From NCBI GenBank assembly GCA_002839205.1, contig PGXP01000078.1:1-7297 (forward strand): 7,297 nt of DNA, given 5' to 3'. Each line of letters opens with the position of its first letter. Position 1 is the stretch's first letter. Below the pieces are notes generated by a model. The model saw nothing but the letters and a program-made list of their open reading frames with translations, did not search any database and had not been told where the DNA came from. Positions 1-4,940 of this stretch are shown piece by piece. A program made the translations under genes and the position numbers. This stretch comes from Spirochaetae bacterium HGW-Spirochaetae-9 (GTDB lineage: Bacteria; Spirochaetota; Spirochaetia; Treponematales; Rectinemataceae).

Positions 1-891
1 GCCAAGGAAGGAGAGAAAGGACTCGCTCATGATAAAGCTCGGCAGGGAAAGGCTCGTGAAGACAATGATGACGCCCAGGGCGTTGGGCAAAAGGTGCCTG
101 AAGATGATCCTCCCCGGCCCCGCCCCCATGGAGCGCGCCGCCTCGACGAACTCCGAATTCTTGAGGCTGATGATCTGGCCACGCACGACGCGGGCTATCG
201 TCAGCCAGGAAACCAGCGCTATGCCGATGAAGAGGATGACGACGGAGTCCTGCCCCTCCCTCCTGAACAGCGCCATCAGGATGATGACGATGAGCATGTA
301 GGGTAGGCCGTACATGATGTCCACGAAGCGCATTATGAGATTGTCGAACCATCCGCCGACATAGCCCGATATCGCCCCGATGATGACCCCCACGAGGACG
401 GCCGTCAGCGTGCCGATGAGGCCCACCATCATGGAGATGCGCGCGCCGTAGATGGTCTTGGAGAGCATGTCGCGGCCGAGGTAATCCGTCCCAAAGATAT
501 AGACCTTCTTGTTGTCGGGGTTGGTCTTCATCTCGACCTTCATCTTCTCTATTTCTGCGAGGTCCCGCTCGAGATCGGGCTTTAGGCTGTCCATCCCGTC
601 GGCGATCCTCTCCTGGAGAATCTTCGCGTGTGCCTCGACATTGCCCAGGGCTATCTCGCCCGCAGGCTTGAAGGAGGGAGGCAGGTTCGTATGGCTCAGC
701 ACCTGGATCCTGTAATCGTGAAAGGGAAGAAGTGGAGCCGCTATAGCGATGACGGCATAGAATATGACGATCCACAGGCTGGCCAGCGCCATCTTGTTGC
801 GCCTGAGCCTTTTCCACGCGTCGGCCCAGAGGGAGATCGGCTTCATCTGCTGGTTGAATTCGTTTACCGCTTTTCCTTTGTTTCGTGCCAT
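1..891 (-). CDS. oppC: Oligopeptide ABC transporter permease OppC (partial, C-terminus off the left edge)
   Basis: Inner-membrane permease that pairs with OppB to form the channel for peptides delivered by OppA. The frame is open from an ATG at 891 to the window edge (297 codons). A GAGGAGG ribosome site sits about 9 nt upstream and overlaps the oppB stop codon (TGAGGAGG), leaving only 13 nt between the genes, so they are co-transcribed. The order is: cytoplasmic N-terminus, TM1 at about residues 36-55, a long periplasmic loop, the OppC signature GTDYLGRD (134-141), further TM helices, and the EAA coupling loop around EFVEAARSMGAGPGRI (247-262) that docks on the ATPases. SWLTIARVVRGQ and the final ESFLSFLG closely match E. 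coli OppC as I remember it. About 50 C-terminal residues are missing. The first periplasmic loop is about 50 residues longer than in E. coli OppC. The peptide class transported cannot be read from the sequence. Confidence 0.95.
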   Translation of the reverse strand, partial: MARNKGKAVNEFNQQMKPISLWADAWKRLRRNKMALASLWIVIFYAVIAIAAPLLPFHDYRIQVLSHTNLPPSFKPAGEIALGNVEAHAKILQERIADGMDSLKPDLERDLAEIEKMKVEMKTNPDNKKVYIFGTDYLGRDMLSKTIYGARISMMVGLIGTLTAVLVGVIIGAISGYVGGWFDNLIMRFVDIMYGLPYMLIVIILMALFRREGQDSVVILFIGIALVSWLTIARVVRGQIISLKNSEFVEAARSMGAGPGRIIFRHLLPNALGVIIVFTSLSLPSFIMSESFLSFLG

Positions 892-904
892 GTCCGGTTC
901 CTCC

Positions 905-1834
905 TCACTTGTACGAGATACGCGGGTCGAGGAACCCGTACACGATATCGACCACGAAGTTCATGGTGACGAGTATCAGCGAATACATGATGACTTCACC
1001 CATGATGAGGGTGTAGTCCCTGTTGATGGCCGACTGGACGAATACCCTGCCGATGCCGGGAATAGCGAAGACGGACTCGACGACGAGGGAGCCCGTGATG
1101 ATGCCCGAAAAGGCCGGTCCGAGGTAAGACACCACGGGGAGGAGGCCGCCCTTGAGGACATGTTTGCCGATCACGACCCGCTCCGAAAGACCCTTGGCCC
1201 TGGCCGTCCTGACATAGTCGGAGCGCAGCACCTCGAGGATGGAGGCTCGCGAGAGCCGGGCGAGGTAGGCGAAATAGGGAAAGGAAAGCGTGAGAGCCGG
1301 CATGATGAGAGTCTTGAGCCCGTCGCGGCTCGTTATCCAGCCCGAGATCGGCAGCCATCTGAGCTTCAGGCCCAGGACGAGCTGGAGTATGGGTCCGATG
1401 ACGAAAAGAGGGACGGAAATGCCGACGACGGCGAGGGACATGGCTGTGTAATCCTGCCATCGGTTCTGCTTCAGCGCCGAGATTATGCCCACGCTTATGC
1501 CAGCCACGAGAGCCATGGAAAGGGCTATCGAACCGAGCATCATCGAGTTGGGCAGGGTCTGGGCTATGAGCTCGTTCACCGAGGCGTCGCGGTACCTGAA
1601 GGAGGGACCGAAATCCCACCTGAGCACGTCGCCCAGGTAGCGCAGGTACTGTTTTCCGAGCGGTTCGTCCATGTGGTATTTCTTGAGCAGATTCTGGAGC
1701 ACCTGTTCCGGCACCTTTTTCTCGCTCGAGAAAGGTCCGCCCGGCGCGAACCGCACCAGGAAGAAACTCAAGGTCACGATCACGAACATGGTCGGGATCA
1801 GACTCAACAATCGACGGATGATGTACTTCGACAT
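905..1834 (-). CDS. oppB: Oligopeptide ABC transporter permease OppB
   Basis: Inner-membrane permease, partner of OppC in the OppABCDF peptide importer. It is 309 residues, the usual length for OppB. It begins MSKYIIRRLLSLIPT with TM1 at about 9-29, followed by RFAPGGPF, DFGPSFRYRD, and ALKQN after TM2. The EAA coupling loop contains VRTARAKG at 208-215, followed by YLGPAFSGIITGSLVVES and IPGIG, and the protein ends DPRISYK. All of these line up with E. coli OppB from memory. The frame stays open upstream to an ATG at 1963, but that extension crosses a terminator hairpin and encodes no typical sequence. There are two adjacent ATGs at 1837 and 1834. I chose 1834 because GGAGG (1840-1844) then lies 5 nt away instead of 2. 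oppA lies upstream across a 174-nt gap and oppC follows 13 nt downstream. Confidence 0.96.
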   Translation of the reverse strand: MSKYIIRRLLSLIPTMFVIVTLSFFLVRFAPGGPFSSEKKVPEQVLQNLLKKYHMDEPLGKQYLRYLGDVLRWDFGPSFRYRDASVNELIAQTLPNSMMLGSIALSMALVAGISVGIISALKQNRWQDYTAMSLAVVGISVPLFVIGPILQLVLGLKLRWLPISGWITSRDGLKTLIMPALTLSFPYFAYLARLSRASILEVLRSDYVRTARAKGLSERVVIGKHVLKGGLLPVVSYLGPAFSGIITGSLVVESVFAIPGIGRVFVQSAINRDYTLIMGEVIMYSLILVTMNFVVDIVYGFLDPRISYK

Positions 1835-1838
1835 CATG

Positions 1839-1844
1839 CCCTCC
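1839..1844 (-). promoter_or_regulatory. Ribosome binding site deciding the oppB start
   Basis: GGAGGG on the minus strand directly precedes the tandem ATG-ATG. Spacing from GGAGG favours the second ATG (5 nt) over the first (2 nt). It excludes the far-upstream ATG at 1963, which would put the terminator stem inside coding sequence. Confidence 0.75.
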
Positions 1845-1925
1845 AAATAGGGAATAGACTCCCTGAAACAAGGGAGAAAACCTGTGCCGCAGGCCGGCTT
1901 GGGTGGAAATCCCCCTGATCGGGGC

Positions 1926-1959
1926 AAAAAAACGGGGAGGCGCCGGAGCGCCTCCCCGT
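1926..1959 (-). terminator. Intercistronic intrinsic terminator/attenuator between oppA and oppB
   Basis: On the minus strand a perfect 12-bp GC-rich stem (ACGGGGAGGCGC paired with GCGCCTCCCCGT, loop TCCG) runs directly into seven T's. It lies about 50 nt past the oppA stop codon and about 90 nt before the oppB start. On the plus strand no T-run follows, so it works only in the opp direction. oppB has no convincing promoter of its own in the remaining gap, so the hairpin probably terminates part of the transcription and protects the 3' end of oppA mRNA. That would produce more binding protein than permease. A weak 4-bp hairpin (CCCC/GGGG around GATCA, 1912-1924) follows and may be incidental. 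Confidence 0.9.
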
Positions 1960-2008
1960 CCAAGGGAGAATTATACCTCCACTTGGAAATTACGGCTAGA
2001 CCGCAATC

Positions 2009-3553
2009 TTACTTCTTGTAGATGAACTTCGGAGGATGGAACCCGAGCGGATTCGGATACCAGCCGCCCCACTTCGTGGTGTCGATCATGTCCTGGTTGG
2101 TGTAGTGGTAGATGGGGATGAAAGCCTGATCCTGGGTGAGGAGGACTTTCTCGGCTTCCATGAGCAGCTTCATGCGCGCGTCGCCCGTGGCGCTGACAGC
2201 GGCCGTGATGGCTTTGTCGAAGGCCGCGCTGGAATAGGCGCCGTCGTTGTTGCCGCCTCCGGTGACGAAGAGGTCGAGCATGGTGTTCGGGTCGAGATAG
2301 TCGCCGATCCAGCCGTGGCGGGCGAAGACGAAGTCGTGATTGGAGCGCAGGGAGAGGAAGGAATTCCACTCCATGTTCTCAACCTTGACTTCGATGTTGA
2401 GGTTCTGCTTCAGCTGCTGCTGCACGTACTCGGCGATCTTCTTGTGGCCTTCGTTCGTGTTGTAGATGTAGGTGAGGGGAGGGAAGCCCTTGCCGTCAGG
2501 ATAGCCGGCCGCGGCGAGATATTTCTTGGCAGCTGCGGGGTCGAATCCGACGCCTTTCTGGGGAGTGTAGCCTGCCATCGCGGGGGTGAATCCGTCGGTG
2601 GGAACCTGACCGCCCTTGACGACCTTGTCGATGAGCGTGACCTTGTCGATGGCCGCGGCGAAAGCCTTGCGGACGTTGACATCGGTGAAGGGAGACTTCG
2701 TCACGTTGAAGGACAGGTAGTAGGTGCCGAAGCGGGCAGAGAGCTGATAGTCCTTGCGGAGCTTGATCTCGTCGATGAGGTCGAGCGTGATGCCCACCTG
2801 CCAGTCGACGGCGCCGGCCTTGTACATCTTGTAGTTGGTCGTGGAGTTGTCGGAAGCGAGATACTTGATGCTGCCCAGCTTCACGTTCTTGGCATCCCAG
2901 TATTTCGGGTTCTTCTCGACGAGGACGTAGTCCTGGGGCTTCCACTCTTTGAGGATGTAGGCACCGGTTCCAACATAGTTACCCGGCTTGGTCCAGTTGG
3001 TGCCATGCTTCTCGATGACCCACTTGGGCAGGGGTGCAAAGGCGTGGTGGGCTGTCATGCCGACGAAATAGGCGGCGGGACCGGAGAGCGTGACCTGGAA
3101 GGTCTTGGCGTCGAGCGCCTTGATACCAACGTCCTCAGCTTTGCCCTTGCCGGAGTTGTAGGCTCCCGCGCCCTTGACCACCATGCCGATCATCCAGCCG
3201 TAGTCGGATGCCGTTTCGGGGGCGAGGGTACGAAGCCAGCCGTACACGAAATCGTTGGCGGTGACGGGGGTTCCGTCGGACCAGAGAGCGTTCTGACGGA
3301 TCTTGAAGGTGACGGTGAGGCCGTCGGCGCTGGTTGTCCAGCTCTCGGCCATGGCCGGAATGGGCAGGCTCGTGCGGGGATCGTAGACCGTGAGGCCTTC
3401 GTTCAGCGCAAAGTCGATGTTTCCCGACGTGGTGTCGGTCATCAGGCTTGGATCGAGTGTCGCCGGTTCGGCGCCGTTCGCGATGATGAGATCCTGCGCT
3501 CCGAGCGATACAATGGCCAGGAGTGCGAGAACTATCAATAGACTCTTTTTCAT
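2009..3553 (-). CDS. oppA: Periplasmic oligopeptide-binding protein OppA (SBP_bac_5 family)
   Basis: Solute-binding protein that captures peptides in the periplasm and delivers them to OppBC. It is 514 residues, a little shorter than E. coli OppA (543). A signal peptide is clear: MKKS, a hydrophobic core at 5-17, then a cut near SLGA/QD (19-20). No lipobox cysteine is present, so it should be soluble and not a lipoprotein. Family marks in order are PATLDPS (30-36), AESW and LWSDGTPVTANDFVYGW (90-106), VGTGAYIL (194-201), NPKYWD (215-220), the TYYLSFNV strand (277-284), PFTDVNVRKAFAAAID (288-303) and GWIGDYLDP (414-422). In E. coli OppA the aspartate of the matching GWCADYNEP binds the peptide amino terminus; here it is Asp418, so peptide binding is likely. 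AGGAGG lies 5 nt before the ATG. It is the first gene of the operon and has its own promoter. A dipeptide or other substrate cannot be excluded. Confidence 0.95.
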   Translation of the reverse strand: MKKSLLIVLALLAIVSLGAQDLIIANGAEPATLDPSLMTDTTSGNIDFALNEGLTVYDPRTSLPIPAMAESWTTSADGLTVTFKIRQNALWSDGTPVTANDFVYGWLRTLAPETASDYGWMIGMVVKGAGAYNSGKGKAEDVGIKALDAKTFQVTLSGPAAYFVGMTAHHAFAPLPKWVIEKHGTNWTKPGNYVGTGAYILKEWKPQDYVLVEKNPKYWDAKNVKLGSIKYLASDNSTTNYKMYKAGAVDWQVGITLDLIDEIKLRKDYQLSARFGTYYLSFNVTKSPFTDVNVRKAFAAAIDKVTLIDKVVKGGQVPTDGFTPAMAGYTPQKGVGFDPAAAKKYLAAAGYPDGKGFPPLTYIYNTNEGHKKIAEYVQQQLKQNLNIEVKVENMEWNSFLSLRSNHDFVFARHGWIGDYLDPNTMLDLFVTGGGNNDGAYSSAAFDKAITAAVSATGDARMKLLMEAEKVLLTQDQAFIPIYHYTNQDMIDTTKWGGWYPNPLGFHPPKFIYKK

Positions 3554-3582
3554 CAGTGCCTCCTATAAAAGATACTTATTAA

Positions 3583-3611
3583 AATATATACCCCCGAAAA
3601 CAAGAATGCAA
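3583..3611 (-). promoter_or_regulatory. Predicted sigma70-type promoter of oppA
   Basis: On the minus strand TTGCAT (3606-3611) and TATATT (3583-3588) are separated by exactly 17 nt. The -10 box matches the consensus at five of six positions, while the -35 box matches only at TTG. The TATATATTTTAATAA stretch is the most AT-rich part of an otherwise GC-rich window. Transcription would start near 3576, leaving a leader of about 22 nt with an AGGAGG site. The weak -35 box fits a promoter that needs an activator. It was assigned by eye only. Confidence 0.55.
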
Positions 3612-3625
3612 TATGTTTCTGCGAA

Positions 3626-3639
3626 GTGAGCGCGTTCAC
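3626..3639. promoter_or_regulatory. CRP/FNR-like operator palindrome in the divergent control region
   Basis: GTGA-GCGCGT-TCAC is a 14-bp inverted repeat with a single internal mismatch, and its half-sites and spacing are those of the core CRP site (TGTGA-N6-TCACA). Its centre is about 56 bp upstream of the predicted oppA start and about 91 bp upstream of the predicted dehydrogenase start, where a shared activator or repressor could act. A second, overlapping pair of arms, GAAGT (3623-3627) and ACTTC (3642-3646), extends the symmetry. No regulator gene is present in the window, so the binding protein is unknown and the match could be chance. Confidence 0.35.
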
Positions 3640-3708
3640 GAACTTCAGGTTGTTCGAATGCAAATTCCCCATACGAAGGCGAAGGCTCTCCAAATTGCGG
3701 CGCCACTC

Positions 3709-3717
3709 TGGTACAAT
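3709..3717 (+). promoter_or_regulatory. Predicted extended -10 promoter of the alcohol dehydrogenase gene
   Basis: TGGTACAAT gives an extended -10 element (TGn) directly joined to TACAAT, which matches TATAAT at five of six positions. No good -35 box lies 16-18 nt upstream, which is common for extended -10 promoters. Transcription would start near 3724, about 56 nt before the ATG. This also argues against the in-frame GTG at 3720 as the start codon. Confidence 0.45.
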
Positions 3718-3723
3718 GAGTGC

Positions 3724-3751
3724 CGACACGCCCCGGAATCGCCGCGTGTCG
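3724..3751 (+). other. Hairpin in the 5' leader of the alcohol dehydrogenase mRNA
   Basis: CGACACGC (3724-3731) pairs with GCGTGTCG (3744-3751) to make an 8-bp stem with a 12-nt loop. It sits at the predicted 5' end of the transcript and upstream of the AGGAG site at 3769-3773, so it would not block ribosome binding. It may stabilise the 5' end of the mRNA. It does not resemble any riboswitch I know. Confidence 0.35.
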
Positions 3752-3768
3752 ATCACGGTACACCGATC

Positions 3769-3773
3769 AGGAG
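3769..3773 (+). promoter_or_regulatory. Ribosome binding site deciding the dehydrogenase start
   Basis: AGGAG lies 6 nt before the ATG at 3780. The alternative in-frame GTG at 3720 has no comparable site and would add 20 residues without family similarity. Confidence 0.75.
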
Positions 3774-3779
3774 CTGCCA

Positions 3780-4940
3780 ATGTTCACCTTCAATTCACCC
3801 ACAAAACTCGTTTTCGGAAATGGGGTCGCCGACACGACGGCCAGGGAAATAGCAGGGATGGGGGCGCGCAGAGTCCTCATCGTGACAGGGCCGGGCAGGA
3901 CGGCGGCCTCCGAAGCGCTCACGAAGATCAAAAGCGGCCTGGAAGCCGAAGGGTCGACCTGGGCGCACTTTGCGGGGGCAAGGGCCGATCCCAGCACGGA
4001 TATGGTGGACGAAGGCCTGGCCCTCTATCGAAACGAAGGATGCGACTCGATACTTGCCTATGGAGGCGGCAGTCCCATCGACTGCGCCAAGGGCATCGGG
4101 GCTCAGGCGGGTGAAGGCCGGCCGATCAGGGACTTTATCGGCACAGGCCTTGCCTTCTCGGCACCGGTGCCCCCCCTCATCGCCCTGCCTACCACGGCGG
4201 GAACGGGGTCGGAAGTGACGAACGCCGCCGTCTTCACCTTTATGGAGGGGGGGCAGAAAGTCAAAAGAGGGACGGCTGGAGCGAGCCTCTTCCCCAGGAT
4301 AGCCCTCGTCGATCCTTTGCTGCAGATTTCCATGCCGCCCGAGCTCACGGCGGCGACGGGCATGGACGCCCTCACCCACGCAGTCGAGGCCTATGTGAGC
4401 CGTTCGCACAACCCCGTGGCCGACTTTTTCTGCCTCGAATCGATCCGCCTCATCGGAGAGAATTTGAAACGGGCATGCCGCCACGGTGAAGACCTGGAGG
4501 CGCGGGCGGGCATGGCGCTGGCTTCGACCCTGGCCGGCATAGCCCTGTCGCAGGCTGGCCTTGGCATGGTCCATGGCTTCGCACACGCTGCGGGAGCACT
4601 GGGAGGCCTCGCCCACGGGCTGGCCAACGCCATACTCCTGCCCTATGTCATGCAAGCCTGCATCCCCGACGCATCGGTGCGGCTCGCCTCCATTGGGCGG
4701 GCTCTGACCGGAAGGCATTCGGCGACGGCGATCGACGCCGTAGCAGCCATGGCCGACCTCGGCGGCGAGGTTGGCATTCCGCCCAACCTCGCCGCGGCGG
4801 GCATTCCCGAGGCTTTGCTGGGCGCCATTTTCGACGACGCGAAGACGTATAAACGCAGACCGCAGAGCCCGCACGCCTTCACCGACGAAGAGCTGAAAAT
4901 TGTCCTTTACAAGGCCTGGTCGGAGAACATGGCCGAGTGA
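3780..4940 (+). CDS. Iron-containing (group III) alcohol dehydrogenase, substrate unknown
   Basis: Cytoplasmic NAD(P)-dependent, metal-dependent oxidoreductase that interconverts an alcohol and an aldehyde or ketone. It is 386 residues, the usual length for the family of FucO, 1,3-propanediol dehydrogenase and butanol dehydrogenases. The N-terminal dinucleotide-binding domain has VFGNG, the GGGSPIDCAKG loop (95-105) and TTAGTGSE (138-145). The helical metal-binding domain carries all four expected ligands: Asp196 and His200 in GMDALTH, His265 in MVHGFAH and His279 in GLAHG. His269, the conserved active-site histidine of the family, is also present. The enzyme therefore looks intact. It is divergent from oppA, from which it is separated by a control region of about 226 bp. 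Its last 34 bp overlap the 3' end of sbcC on the other strand. Neighbours do not reveal the substrate; an alcohol-forming step of fermentation or diol metabolism is only a guess. Confidence 0.93.
   Translation: MFTFNSPTKLVFGNGVADTTAREIAGMGARRVLIVTGPGRTAASEALTKIKSGLEAEGSTWAHFAGARADPSTDMVDEGLALYRNEGCDSILAYGGGSPIDCAKGIGAQAGEGRPIRDFIGTGLAFSAPVPPLIALPTTAGTGSEVTNAAVFTFMEGGQKVKRGTAGASLFPRIALVDPLLQISMPPELTAATGMDALTHAVEAYVSRSHNPVADFFCLESIRLIGENLKRACRHGEDLEARAGMALASTLAGIALSQAGLGMVHGFAHAAGALGGLAHGLANAILLPYVMQACIPDASVRLASIGRALTGRHSATAIDAVAAMADLGGEVGIPPNLAAAGIPEALLGAIFDDAKTYKRRPQSPHAFTDEELKIVLYKAWSENMAE

Noticed and set aside
764..1918. A 384-codon open frame on the plus strand, antisense to oppB
   Set aside because: It has the same register effect as for oppA. 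The product is a His/Glu/Arg-rich sequence without domain features, and it crosses the opp terminator.
1845..1925. A separate promoter for oppB downstream of the terminator
   Set aside because: TTGTTT and TATT-like boxes are present but only about 9 nt apart, and no other pair with proper spacing was seen.
1835..1963. A 43-residue N-terminal extension of OppB from an upstream ATG
   Set aside because: It would translate the terminator stem, has no good ribosome site and does not match OppB proteins, which start at M-x-K/Y-I-x-R-R.
2036..3541. A 501-codon open frame on the plus strand, antisense to nearly all of oppA
   Set aside because: Its codons are in exact register with oppA codons, so it is open only because oppA lacks TTA, CTA and TCA codons, which are rare in GC-rich genes. 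It has no ribosome site and no recognisable protein motifs, while oppA on the other strand is unmistakable.
3553..3780. A 75-codon frame upstream of oppA on the minus strand whose TGA overlaps the oppA ATG (TGATG), suggesting a coupled leader peptide
   Set aside because: It starts upstream of, and runs through, the predicted oppA promoter. It has no ribosome site and no plausible protein character, so the TGATG overlap is probably chance.
3795..4874. A 359-codon open frame on the minus strand, antisense to the alcohol dehydrogenase
   Set aside because: It is a shadow of the dehydrogenase codons in exact register. The Arg/Gly/His-rich product has no motifs, and the dehydrogenase metal ligands on the plus strand are intact.
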